This document shows positions 51,969 to 61,973 of a stretch of DNA of 64,000 nt, piece after piece. This DNA comes from Rhynchopus sp. YZ270_cl-10 (lineage: Eukaryota > Euglenozoa > Diplonemea > Diplonemida > Diplonemidae): positions 310,001-374,000 of the forward strand of contig OZ037843.1 in the NCBI GenBank assembly GCA_964035575.1, in the 5' to 3' direction. The number at the start of each line of letters is the position of its first letter. Position 1 is the stretch's first letter. A program made the translations under genes and the position numbers. A model generated the notes under the pieces. That model was not told where the DNA came from, made no database searches, and saw only the letters and a list, made by a program, of their open reading frames with translations.

Positions 51969-52349
51969 TTATGTTATATTCGGGTTTGCGGGCTCAACAT
52001 ACATCAGAACGTCATGAAGAGTTGTCATTGAGGTGCACACCCTCAACACCGACTTGAGCTCTTGCCACTCTGCCAACAGGTCACTGAATTCAACCCCCTG
52101 CACAATACTGGCTGTCTGGAACTGCTTCCGTTCAGTGATGTCGCTGTACACCGGCTTCAGCGCATCCCCACCCACGACATCATGATGCATGTAGGACAGT
52201 GTGTGGGGGGTGAAGAACTGGTCGTACAATCTGCCTAGCTGTTCAATGCCGTACTCCGTGCGTTGTGCCGGCTTCATCGATTTCGTGGCCTGCTGAATAA
52301 CTGAGGGGTTTTCTATACGGGGTGGGGTGCGTCCCCTGCGGGGCCGCAC
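51969..52349 (-). pseudogene. Probable hAT transposase C-terminal exon
   Basis: A minus-strand frame of ordinary amino-acid composition, in contrast to its low-complexity surroundings. It includes YGIEQLGRLYDQFF and, later, LLAEWQELKSVL. The EW-x2-LK motif resembles the stretch before the hAT dimerisation region, and it lies inside an element with hAT ends. A CCTCAG acceptor-like site (52301-52302) and a GTATGT donor-like site within the last codons suggest one exon of a spliced gene. Family assignment is tentative. The DDE residues are not in this fragment. Confidence 0.4.
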
Positions 52350-52470
52350 CCCACCTCGTCCACGTTACAATGCCCCGGGCCCTCTCCCCACCCCTTTTTC
52401 CCACTCCCCGGATGAACTTCGTCCGGACGAACTTCGTCCGGCAGTTTTTTTTTTTTTTTTTCTACCGGAC

Positions 52471-53462
52471 CAGGGTTTTTTCTAGGATTTTTTTTTTCAG
52501 ATCTGGGGGGGGACGCAAAAAACCCGCCCAAAAAAAAATTTTTTTTTGTAAATCAAGGTACTTGACAATAGGAAATAGAAACGACGGAAGGTGCGTGCCC
52601 GCCAGCTTGTGTTTTTCTCATTCATTGTTTTTTCTCTCTCTCACACAACACACACTTCAGCGAAAAAACACATCAAGCTTGCGGAGCGATAAACGAAACA
52701 AGTTGTTTTTCATTGTTTTCTTTTTATTCAGAACCGAAAGTTAGTTTCTATTTTTGCAGGTGCAAGCAGGGTTTCCGCTTATCTTCATGGAAAATTTTTC
52801 CAAAACCGTGAAGATATGTCCAAAAAGGGGTCAAAATATTTCGCGCTCCGCGCAAAAAAGCCCGTTCATTTCACGTAAATACGTGATAACGTGGGATGGT
52901 AACGTACATCAAGAACCAACCCTTTTTCTCATGTTCCACGGAACCTTCCCTAGTACAAGAAACGGCGGTCGTGATATCAGAACTTTCTGGCGAAGCCACG
53001 GTACGCAACATTTCAAAAAAATGTGACCTAAAATTGAACATTTGTACAGCCAAACTATGGTAGAGGGCTGTGTGATTCCGCTCATAAGTTTTGAGTTGCG
53101 CCGCAGGCGCACGGTACGCTACTTTTTTGATTTTTGCCGATCCCTTATTCTCACTCTTTGTTCGGTCCGTCAAATGGTGCAAAGATTGAGTGAATTGGGG
53201 CACGGTCTGAAACTTCACCTTCTTCACAATGATGCCAGGAAGGATAAGACGCGCTTCGCGTGCGCTCGACTCCCTGCCTCCCCCTTTTTTTCTGGTGCGG
53301 GTTACGTCGTGGTGTCCCAAATGGGGGGGTCTGTGCGGGTGACCCCCAACCACCCCCATATCCTTTTTTTCCCAAGTCAAAATGCGTCCCCCCCCCGGGG
53401 GGGGGACGCGTTTCCCCCCAAAATCTGGGGGGGGACGCCGTCCCCCCCTAGAAAAAACCCTG
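52471..53462. mobile_element. TIR element nested in the hAT element
   Basis: Ends CAGGGTTTTTTCTAG and its exact complement, flanked by a 5-bp repeat CGGAC (52466-52470, 53463-53467) that could be a target duplication or chance in a CGGAC-rich setting. Part of the interior (52770-53130) is homologous in reverse to the element at 11845-12735. No coding capacity is recognised. Confidence 0.55.
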
Positions 53463-53628
53463 CGGACGAACTTCGTCCGATTTTTGGGTCGCGGAAACAC
53501 TGAATCTACACCTCACAGCATCTGGGCCACCAAGAATAAATCACACGATAGCCCCCTTCCCCCTTTTATACTCTGTGTAGCCCCACCAGTCTTCAGTCTT
53601 CACTCTTTTCTTTTGTTTACATTTTTTT

Positions 53629-55674
53629 TCAAACCACCATGGTTCCAGTCAGCTTGATGTCCTCCACGCTGCTACCAATATAGAGGTTGACTGTGCCGGA
53701 AACCTTTTCCCATCCGTGGTGCGACACATTGTAGAACGACAGATCTCTGTCCGTCAGGCTGAAGGTCACCGCACCCATCTCCCCGACACCGAGTCTCACC
53801 TTGTCAAACCCCTTCAGCTGCTTCGGCGGTGATTCCGTGTACCCCGGGAGACCGAGGTAGAGCTGTGGGGTTTCCACCCCAGCTCTGCTCCCTGAGTTCC
53901 GCAGAGAAAAGCTAACATCGTGGTTGGACACAGAAAGGGCGCTGTAATCAAACGTAGTGTACGTCAAACCATGGCCAAATGCGTATGCCGGCACCACATT
54001 GTTCGCATTGTACCATTTGTACCCTACCAACAGCCTCTCCGAATACGTTGCAACCAGATCCACTCCAGGGTACTGCTCGGGGGTAAACTCCACTTCGTTT
54101 TCCTTATTCGGGAAGGTCAGGGGAAGACGTCCTTCGGGGGATGTGGTTCCGAAGATAATGCTTGCGATGGCGTTGCCATATTCCTGCCCAGGGAGGAATG
54201 GGATAAGGATTGCGGCAACAGCGTCACGCCATGGGGTTAGCAGCGCGCCGGGGGTGACGGCGGAGACAATAGTGTTGTGCTGTGCTCCAGCGACTGTTGC
54301 AATCAAAAGATCGGCAGAACCATCTAAGGACAGCGATTTGCGGTCCGACCCTTCTCCAGAAACCGTCGCCGCGAATACCATAGCGATGTCACTCTTCCCC
54401 GCAAGCATTGCTGCAGCGGTGATGTTTTTCCCGTCATCGTACACCACACAATAATTATACTTTTCACTGCACTCCTCCTCAATCTCCAGCACCTTCTTAA
54501 CAGCGTCGAATGGTGCTGAAGTATAGTACGGCACAACCTGGCCACTTCCAGTACCATGGACAATGGGGGTTTTTGCTTGGTCGCCGATGATGGCGATGTA
54601 CTTTGGTGTGCTGGTCTTGGCGGTGAGGGGGAGGGGGAGAATGCCGGTGTTTTTGAGGAGTACGGTGCTGCGTGCGGAGATGTTGCGGGCCGCGGTGTTG
54701 TGCGCGACGGAGGTGACGTTGTTGTTGATGCTGTTTGGGTTTGGCGTGTCCATTGCCCCGACCAAGAAGAGGGGGTACAGAATACGCGCTGCGGTGTCTT
54801 GCAGGGCAGCCAGCGTTACCTTCCCTGCTTTGTAGTCTGCGAGAAGGGTGGCATCGAGGTATTTTCCTCCCGGCATTTCCTGGTCCAATCCGGTGTTGAG
54901 GGATTGACTGTGCGTTGCGCCCCAGTCGCTCATGACCCAGCCTTTGAATCCGAGGGCGGTTTTGAGGTCGGTAAGGGTGTCTTCGTTTTCGCAGCTCCAG
55001 GCGCCGTTGATTTTGTTGTAGGAACACATGAAGGAGCCGACGTCGGCTTCGATCGCGCCTTCAAACGGAGGGTAGTAGAGTTCAAACCTGGTGCGTTCGT
55101 CGACCACTTCGTTGATGGTTTGGCGGTTGGTTTCTTGGTTGTTGTTCACATAGTGCTTCACATTCGCGACAACACCTTGCGATTGAATAGCACGGATCGT
55201 CGGCTGAACCAAGGTGTACCCCAGAAACGCGTCTTCGCCAGAGAGATACTCAAAGTTACGTCCATTCTTGGGAACGCGGGCGACGCACACCCCAGGTCCG
55301 AGCTGTACGTTTGCCCCCTTTTGGTAGAATTCGGTCCCCATTGTGGTGCCCCAGAGCGTGGCGACGTCTGACGACCATGCAGCAGCCATTGTCAATCCGC
55401 TGGGAAGTGCCGTGGTGGTGCCGGGTCTTGCGTTGTCGCGGAAGCCCTGAGGACCGTCGTTCATGTTCAATGCGGGGATGCCGAACTTTGCCATTGCAGG
55501 GACATTCCCGATGTAACCCCCTCCAGAACCGTGTGTCAGCTGCACAATGTCCTCGGCAGTCATGTTCGCTGCAAGGGTGACGGCACGCTGCATAGGTGTC
55601 AATGTTGTGTCCATCCAAGGGGCACGCACATCTGCATGCAGTGTGCAGACTGCTGCTAGGATCGCAGCGTGCAT
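53629..55674 (-). CDS. Secreted GH3 beta-glucosidase
   Basis: Glycoside hydrolase family 3 enzyme, 681 residues from ATG 55674. That ATG starts a signal peptide (MHAAILAAVCTLHADVRA); an upstream in-frame TTG at 55710 is not a likely start. Numbering from the ATG: substrate-binding D73 in NDGPQGFR, then RNFEYLSGED, KHYVNNNQE, and the nucleophile D250 in VMSDWGA. The second domain carries the probable acid/base E441 in SGEGSDR. A C-terminal fibronectin-like domain follows (from about residue 575). It would cleave terminal beta-glucosyl residues outside the cell or in a lysosome-like compartment. All key residues are present. There are no introns. A pyrimidine-rich stretch and CGAAACAG precede the ATG. 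Stop TGA. Confidence 0.95.
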   Translation of the reverse strand: MHAAILAAVCTLHADVRAPWMDTTLTPMQRAVTLAANMTAEDIVQLTHGSGGGYIGNVPAMAKFGIPALNMNDGPQGFRDNARPGTTTALPSGLTMAAAWSSDVATLWGTTMGTEFYQKGANVQLGPGVCVARVPKNGRNFEYLSGEDAFLGYTLVQPTIRAIQSQGVVANVKHYVNNNQETNRQTINEVVDERTRFELYYPPFEGAIEADVGSFMCSYNKINGAWSCENEDTLTDLKTALGFKGWVMSDWGATHSQSLNTGLDQEMPGGKYLDATLLADYKAGKVTLAALQDTAARILYPLFLVGAMDTPNPNSINNNVTSVAHNTAARNISARSTVLLKNTGILPLPLTAKTSTPKYIAIIGDQAKTPIVHGTGSGQVVPYYTSAPFDAVKKVLEIEEECSEKYNYCVVYDDGKNITAAAMLAGKSDIAMVFAATVSGEGSDRKSLSLDGSADLLIATVAGAQHNTIVSAVTPGALLTPWRDAVAAILIPFLPGQEYGNAIASIIFGTTSPEGRLPLTFPNKENEVEFTPEQYPGVDLVATYSERLLVGYKWYNANNVVPAYAFGHGLTYTTFDYSALSVSNHDVSFSLRNSGSRAGVETPQLYLGLPGYTESPPKQLKGFDKVRLGVGEMGAVTFSLTDRDLSFYNVSHHGWEKVSGTVNLYIGSSVEDIKLTGTMVV

Positions 55675-55710
55675 GGTGGTGGGAGTAAGTGCTGTTTCGC
55701 TTAGGCGCAA

Positions 55711-57019
55711 AGGGAGAGGTGTGGTTATTTGTTCTCTGGAAGTATGGTGTTCGTTGTGTGTGGGGAGACCGGGGGAAGAGGGGGAGAGGGGTAAATTAAG
55801 CGGAAGTCGAGAATAATCATTTATTAAACAAAAATCTGATGGTTTTCAGGTGTAACTTCAGTTTTTCACGATAAAAAAAAACTCGAGTGGAAATCGAGTG
55901 GAAATGTGGCTTCATTTTCATTGAGTACGTACAACTATTTTATGAAATGAAGAAGTGGAGAGGTTCATGTGCTGCGGTGCAGGAATGATTGCAGCATTGG
56001 TGTTGTGGTGTGGAGTTGTCGAGTGTGTTCAGAGACGTGTATTTGGTGTACCCTCAGATGGCCACATAAACCCCCCCTTTTGTACTCCACTCCGGATGGA
56101 TGCGATCAACAAAACGACTACTAAAAAATAAATTAAATGTGAAACACAACGTTCAGTAGCTCAATAAAGAAGGGGGGGTGTTACGTTTTTGTTTATGCTT
56201 TTCTTTTTTGCGTTACGAGCGACATGCCAGAGTGCACAGTGCACAAAGGGGCTGAATCAGGGAGCGAGGACTGGGTTCGCACCCCCGAGAGGGGCAATGA
56301 ATCAAATTAAGATCAGTTCTGTCTTTCTTCAATATGACTCATTATCTAGGCACCAGAGGATGCTCCACAAACTACCCGCGACGTGATGGTGACGGAGTCA
56401 CTCCATGCAATCATCATCGCTGGCATCGACTCCTTCTTGTTTTTATTTTCTTTTTTCTTTTTTGGGGAAAATTCATACCGGAACCGGAACTTTTGGGGAA
56501 CCGGTCATTTCAGAACCGGGAACCGGGAAGGTTTTATTGTGTCGACAATCACTACGCTCCAAAAAAACGGAACAAAGTTTCTGTACTCAAAGTTGGCCGA
56601 AGCCTTTGTACTGCAGAAGGCATTGACGTAAGTCGTCCTCAACCTTATAGAGCAGACAGCTTTTTTTTTCTCTTTGTTACATCGCCAATCACCCTTACAC
56701 CTGCTGGTATAAAGGTCAAAAGTCAATGTCAGCTGAAGCTTCTGTGCTTTTTATATTCCTACGAAGCTTGCTTTAAAATTAAAGGAGAATTAGTATCACC
56801 GGGTACGGTACGGTCACCGGATTTGTGCAATCAATGAAACAACTTTGGATTTTTTTTTTTAAACTCAGGCATCATTCAGGCAGCGTATTGCTGTGTGAGG
56901 AAACACATCACACTAGGGGGGGCTATAGAATACACTGTACCTGCTGTAGGTGTGACGCTGACTCACAGTGAGCGAGTCTGCTTTTTTTAGTTTCACTTCG
57001 TTTCGTTCATTGGTGTGTT
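55711..57019. other. Gene-free region upstream of the GH3 gene
   Basis: AT-rich. It holds another TTGTGTCGACAATC block near 56540 with ACAAAGTTTCTGTACT, and no supported gene. The open frame 56334-56837 (+) is low-complexity and is not called. Confidence 0.5.
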
Positions 57020-57210
57020 ACTTTTCCTTCCTTCAAAACTTCACACATAACGATTTTTTGGTTTTTTGGGAGACCCACAAGGTGCCGGGTTCTATGATAT
57101 GCACGGAACCACCCTCTTTGTCATATTGTTTCCCGTGCAATACATGGAGAAACATTTCGCACGGTAAATACTGTCATATTGTAAAGCTTTTTGATAAAAA
57201 TAGCGAAACA

Positions 57211-57255
<45 letters not shown>

Positions 57256-57375
57256 AGCGCGTGTGGAAAAAAAGGAGAGGAAAAAAAAAAGTGGTGTTTA
57301 CGTTTTGGGTGCGGGGGCGGAGAATAAAATATGTTTGATTAAAGAAACGCGAGCTTATTGTTTTTATCTTGTTCA
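57020..57375. repeat. Stray copy of the type I surface-array spacer
   Basis: Diverged copy of 23129-23480 (and 28350-28680), including CAAAACTTCACACA, GGAGACCCACAAGGTGCCGG and TACATGGAGAAACATTTCGC. A poly(A) run of about 40 (57213-57253) has expanded inside it. It lies 9 kb from the array with no surface gene beside it. Confidence 0.7.
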
Positions 57376-57534
57376 GGTTCATATGAGGGGTAGATACCCG
57401 AGGACTCGCTCCACAGTCTTTACTGCTATTTTCAAAACAAAATTATATCGACAATCTCACCCAAAAAAAAAAAAGGGTGGCCTATGTGTGGTGGTATGCG
57501 AAAGGGGTGCTAGGATTCCGTTTCGGCAACTTTT

Positions 57535-57633
57535 TGTGTTTTTTGATAAATTGTTGGAGTAGTGTAGTTGCCTCTGGTTGTGTTGCCACAGTTGTGCTGT
57601 CTCCACTGTCTGTGTTTTTTTTTTTTTTTTTTG
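57535..57633 (-). repeat. SINE-like short repeat with poly(A), copy 4
   Basis: On the plus strand, ATTGTTGGAGTAGTGTAGTT, then GCCTCTGGTTGTGTTGCCAC, preceded by T-rich DNA. It is nearly identical to 49995-50060. It is followed by a second poly(T) tract at 57616-57632. Confidence 0.5.
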
Positions 57634-57639
57634 AATTTT

Positions 57640-58764
57640 ATTTCCCAACCCAACAACAATGATAAAGCATGAAGACAAGAAATAAAATCAAAGCGGAATA
57701 AATTTGAAGTTTTTTAGGCACTCAACGAGTGTGCCGGCTCTGTGGCGTCACGGAGCCACCAACACTCCCCAGTCATTTTTCCTGCACTTCCAGGAAAACC
57801 CGCGTATGCGACTAGGGTCAAAAAAAAAAAAAAAAAAACCATTCCTTAGAGAATGGAGCATGCACGGTCCTGGAAGCTCCAAGAAAATATACTTGGGCGG
57901 GTCAGAGGAGTTGCCTTTCCTAAATGTGCACACACAACTGGCAAAACAAAGGATATGAGTTAGACTGAAATAAAGAAACCGCTTTTTGGTTTATCGCAAA
58001 AAAAGAGGGGGGCAGTCACCCACCTGTGTATCATCATTGAAAGAACACTGCTGACCAATTGGTACGGTTTTTGAGGCCGCCCTTTGTGGTAAAACATGAA
58101 GTGTGGTGGGGGGGAGGGACACCTGAGTGGGGGTACAGCCCGCACACCTCTCCCCGAGGTGCAGCAGAGTCCATCTACTCTGGGCCAACCAACCTTCAGG
58201 TCAGTGCAATGACTATCATACGGTATAGCTGGCTTGAGGTGAAACCCCAACCAGGCAAGCCCGACATAAGGCCAGCTATATTATGGCATCCTGTACGAAT
58301 AAAACCAGGAGGGACAAGGCGAATTTGAAAGTGCAAAACGCCTTTTTGGGCGCAGGCATAACAGTCAAAGTTTGGGAATATTTTTTATTTTTCCCCCCCC
58401 CCCTTTTTCTTTTTGATTATATGTTGGGTCACAGTTGGACAAGAAACTTGGCGACCAAAAACAAAATGGCGGATTTGGGGGGGGTTTGCTTGCAATTTGG
58501 TGACCTTTTTTTGGTCACCAATATTATTTGTCCTACTGCAGTGCAGCTGCCATGACAGTCTTCACTTATTTTCCTATTCATTTCGTTTGGCATAAACAGA
58601 ACAGTGTGAGAGTTCTCAAGTACCACCGCGGGGGGAAGCACGAGGAGTCCACCTTTGTACCTCGCATGATCTAAGCTTTGTGTCTTTGCAGGCAGGTGAA
58701 GAACAGTAGTGAGCTAAAAGGAATAAAAAAGATAACACACTACGGAATACGCGCCAAGAGCTGC
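57640..58764. other. Gene-free stretch
   Basis: Only short repeat B (58316-58365), an A tract (57821-57838) and a G/C-rich block (58100-58160) are seen. No gene is supported. Confidence 0.45.
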
Positions 58765-59103
58765 TTTGTGATAGTGCGGGTTGTCACAATTTTCGCAAAC
58801 CGGAATGCCTTCCGTGTCATCAATTCCATCTGAAGAAAAAGATGAATGAATAATATCATGCTCCACGTGAATACACATCTTGCGACAATGTGCCAATCCA
58901 CCATCCCAACAACATCAGGGGTATTCGTACATCTGATGTCGGGTTAAAAAAAAGGCACCAACCGAGACCAGGTCCTGAGCTAGCCTCAAAAAGGTCAAGA
59001 TACGCAGCCATACTGCCTCAGCAGAGCAAAAGAGAATAGGGCAGAGACGGCAATAAGGCGCACCTGCACCTGGTCTGTGTCAGGTCTAAACACAACAAAA
59101 CCG
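58765..59103. repeat. 340-bp dispersed repeat, copy 2
   Basis: Copy of 50212-50550, directly downstream of the cyclase C stop codon (about 60 bp away). Here the minus-strand zinc-finger-like stretch is better kept (IPVCENCDNPHYHK). It may contribute to the 3' UTR of cyclase C. Confidence 0.7.
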
Positions 59104-59164
59104 ACAAAAAAACAAAACACAATAACCGATCGCAAAGTAAAAATAGTTTCCCCACCCATAATCT

Positions 59165-61225
59165 TCAATCGCTGTACATTGGCCCGATGTTCGCAGCCTT
59201 GTATACACCTTGGCGCACAGCATACGCAGAGAGCACCTGCTGTAGCGATGTAGGTAGCGCTGTGCCCTCGGGAGGCTCGAACAGACACATCACATCCTCA
59301 CGCACAGCCTCTTCGCACAGCGTCCAGCTGCGACGCACTGTCTCCCCCATCACCGTCACAAAGCGCTGTCTGCGTGCCCCCACATCACCATGCTGGATCA
59401 ACCCGCTTGCGAGACCGATGCTGGACAGGATGCACTTTGCAAGCATGCGTTGTGCAAAGCGGACTGCGTTCTCCATGTGTGCAGGGGCAGAGCGGGTCAC
59501 GTTCCACGACACACAGACACGGCTGCCAAGGAGCGTCACCAGGCTGCCTCTGCTTTGCTCGAGTGAGGCGGAAAGTGTGGCAAGCCCTGTGTTGAGCTCG
59601 TCGAGGAGTGTTGTGCTGTGTTCATCTTCGACAGCAATGTTGCCCACACCGACAGTGCCGAGGACCTGGCGTGACGGTGTGGGGTGTGCCGACATCAGAG
59701 ACAGCCCGGAGTGCAGAGACATGGTCCGCAAGCGGTAGCTCTCCACGCTCTCTGCAGCAGGCTCACGCAGTGGGCACTTCCCCCGTCTCTCCAAAGGTGC
59801 AGGCCATACAGGACACACCATGGCCAGACCAGACACACCCTTCAGTTCAAGTGCCTCCGTCTCACCCACAACACCATTGCACGCAGCACAGTCAGACCTG
59901 TACACATCTGAACGCACAGCAACAGCTCCAGGCTTGCAGGCGCTTTCAAGGCGTGCTGCAACGTTGACAGTGTGTCCGAAGTAGTCTGTTCGTCCAGTGA
60001 GTGCGTTTTGCTCAAGAGTTACAGGGCCGGTGTTGACACCAATGCGCACAGTGAGGCCACCCCACAGAGAGTCTTGTGGTGCGCAGATGGGGACCTCAAG
60101 CAGCGACGCAGGCCAGTCTGCTGCGAGCAGCTTCTCGTGTACCTGCAGAGCAAAGTTTATCCCGTCTGCTGTTGTCTCGAAGGCAATCATGAAGGCGTCA
60201 CCTATCGTCTTCACCTCGTACCCGCCGAACAGGGCCATCACTTCACGCATGACACGGTTGTGTATCTTCAGGCCGGCACGCATCCCGTCCGGTGCGTTCT
60301 CCCAGATCGACGTCGAGGCACGGATGTCTGTGAACACGATCGTTGCTGTCTCGCTTGCTACACCGGGGGCTGTCATGGACACACGGAGCGCCTCGCTGTC
60401 GTCCTCCTCAAACAGCGCAGCAGGGAGGTAGGGGCGGTACTTCCGCAGGTTCTCCTCCAACGTCTGCAGCGTTGCGTGCATCTCCTCTGGGAGCTGCACC
60501 CGTTGCGCCTCGAGCAGCTCCGCCACCCCTTCCACATCATACCCAGCCAGGAGGGACGCGATGTCCTGCACCGCCTTTATCGTACTCTCCATAGACGACT
60601 GCTCTTTTAGCACTTCACGGGCAAAGCCTCGCGTTGCGATGAAATCAGTCACAAAAACCTGCAAAGGAGTGATCAACGCCTGCCACGACGAATGTGGACA
60701 CGGCTGGTTCTCACAGTCGAACCTCCTTTCGAACTCCTCCCTCCGCTCCTCTGCGGAGGGCAGCCACGGGGCGTTGAACATCCCCCACCTCCACCGCTCT
60801 TCCGTCCACACCACTATCAGATACACCACGGTGCACGATACTAACACCACGCAATACTTCGCGTCCACCTGCATCACCAACAGAAAGTCCACCACAAGAA
60901 CCAACGCACCCCAAAACGCTTCATGAAGCGACCGTGCAGCGAAATCTGCAAACAGGCATGTAACCCCGTAAATATACGCTGTGGTAACTATGACCATGGT
61001 GGTAACTTTAAACCCGGAAAGTACCAGAATTACTCCGGCAGCTGACGTGATCGTTCCGATCAGGCATGCGACCCAATAAGTCAGTACGCCGCCTGCGTGC
61101 ACCCCTACCCCCAACCCCGATACCGCCAACAGGGCAACGCTGATTGCAAAGAAAAGATACCGCCGTCGTCGCTCCTCTTTGTTCAGTGTACCCCCTAAGG
61201 TGAGAGCGTTATCTAGATAGCGCAT
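59165..61225 (-). CDS. Receptor-type adenylate cyclase C
   Basis: Complete 686-residue paralogue of cyclases A and B. Membrane segments lie within about residues 23-140. The linker contains DIASLLAGYDVEGVAELLEA and NLRKYRPYLP. The catalytic domain has D300 and D343 (metal), K339 and D414 (ATP recognition) and N421 and R425 (catalysis). The C-terminal pseudo-cyclase domain (about 520-675; SRVCVSWN, HGDVGA, VTVMGETV) lacks catalytic residues, as in B. The inter-domain linker (about 460-520) is its most diverged part. It should make cAMP at a membrane. A long pyrimidine tract reaches almost to the ATG, but no AG lies between them; the first AG is inside codon 4-5 (CTATCTAG). Splicing may therefore differ here. 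Stop TGA. Confidence 0.96.
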   Translation of the reverse strand: MRYLDNALTLGGTLNKEERRRRYLFFAISVALLAVSGLGVGVHAGGVLTYWVACLIGTITSAAGVILVLSGFKVTTMVIVTTAYIYGVTCLFADFAARSLHEAFWGALVLVVDFLLVMQVDAKYCVVLVSCTVVYLIVVWTEERWRWGMFNAPWLPSAEERREEFERRFDCENQPCPHSSWQALITPLQVFVTDFIATRGFAREVLKEQSSMESTIKAVQDIASLLAGYDVEGVAELLEAQRVQLPEEMHATLQTLEENLRKYRPYLPAALFEEDDSEALRVSMTAPGVASETATIVFTDIRASTSIWENAPDGMRAGLKIHNRVMREVMALFGGYEVKTIGDAFMIAFETTADGINFALQVHEKLLAADWPASLLEVPICAPQDSLWGGLTVRIGVNTGPVTLEQNALTGRTDYFGHTVNVAARLESACKPGAVAVRSDVYRSDCAACNGVVGETEALELKGVSGLAMVCPVWPAPLERRGKCPLREPAAESVESYRLRTMSLHSGLSLMSAHPTPSRQVLGTVGVGNIAVEDEHSTTLLDELNTGLATLSASLEQSRGSLVTLLGSRVCVSWNVTRSAPAHMENAVRFAQRMLAKCILSSIGLASGLIQHGDVGARRQRFVTVMGETVRRSWTLCEEAVREDVMCLFEPPEGTALPTSLQQVLSAYAVRQGVYKAANIGPMYSD

Positions 61226-61619
61226 GAGGGAGGAGGAGGAATGGGGGAAGGAAAATAAGGAAAAAAAAAAGGGGGGAAAAAAGTTTTTGTGAGAATGAAC
61301 CGAAGTATCTAAAGCAACGTAGCTGAAAAAATGATGCTATAAAGAGAAGGGGGAACCTTGAAAAGGTGATATGTGTGAAATGTGCCTCTCGTGTGCACAC
61401 AGTGATTTTCCAAAAGGGAAAGAGAGAGAGATAAATAAATTGTTGTGTGTGTGGGGAGGGGAGAAAAAGAATTTCTGTTTGGGTGGGGAGAAAAAAATGG
61501 GAGGGTTGCTTGAGTGAAGGTGTGTGTTGTAAAGCAGTGGTGGGGGGGTCGGGGTGGGGGAGTACTGTTGAGATGGGTATTGCTGAAAAATAGGAACGTA
61601 ATGTGGGAGGTTGTACGAG
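61226..61619. other. Cyclase C upstream region
   Basis: Purine-rich on the plus strand, that is pyrimidine-rich on the coding strand (for example 61239-61284), with GA and GT microsatellite-like tracts. It probably holds the promoter or 5' UTR. No gene is visible. Confidence 0.4.
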
Positions 61620-61973
61620 GGTGGAGTAAATGAGTTTGGCTTTTGTGGTTTTACGCTTGGTTTTCACCGTAGCAAGACAACGGCGAAAACCACAAATATA
61701 ACCACAAAGTCACATCAGTTACCGTGTTCATACAAATTATCGACCGTACTAATGTCTGACCTTTTCAGAATTTTTTCTGGAAGTTCGCCCTTTTTTACGG
61801 TCGATAAGTTGTGCGAACACGGTAACTGATGTGACTTTGTGGTTTTATTTGTGGTTTTCACCGTTGTCTTGCAATGGTGAAGCCAAAAATGCTCGACGGT
61901 TGTTTGTTATTCGCTTCCACCATACTTTGTGTTTACTACAAGTAAAACCACAAGTCAAATCATTTACTTCACC
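61620..61973. mobile_element. Foldback MITE with long inverted repeats
   Basis: Two arms of roughly 130-150 bp around a loop of about 45 bp (61749-61795). The inner arms (61661-61748 and 61796-61876) are about 90 percent identical by eye, with ATCAGTTACCGTGTTC near the middle. The outer parts (GGTGGAGTAAATGA against GGTGAAGTAAATGA) are more diverged. No target duplication or coding capacity was found. A transcript would form a long hairpin. Confidence 0.65.

Larger units (their letters stand above)
51472..53502. mobile_element. 2 kb hAT element with 8-bp target duplication
   Basis: The left end is CAGGGTTTCCGC; the right end is its complement with one mismatch (GCGGAAACACTG). Exact 8-bp duplications AATCTACA flank it (51464-51471 and 53503-53510), diagnostic of the hAT superfamily. 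It carries a transposase-like exon on the minus strand (51969-52349) and contains a second TIR element (52471-53462). Many GC-rich mini-hairpins (GGACGAACTTCGTCC, GCGCGCTTCGCGCG) lie inside. It is probably an inactive autonomous-type copy that has received later insertions. It sits just downstream of the beta-glucosidase stop. Confidence 0.85.

Noticed and set aside
56334-56837. 167-codon plus-strand frame
   Set aside because: It is low-complexity, crosses poly(T) tracts and contains dispersed repeat fragments; no domain was recognised.
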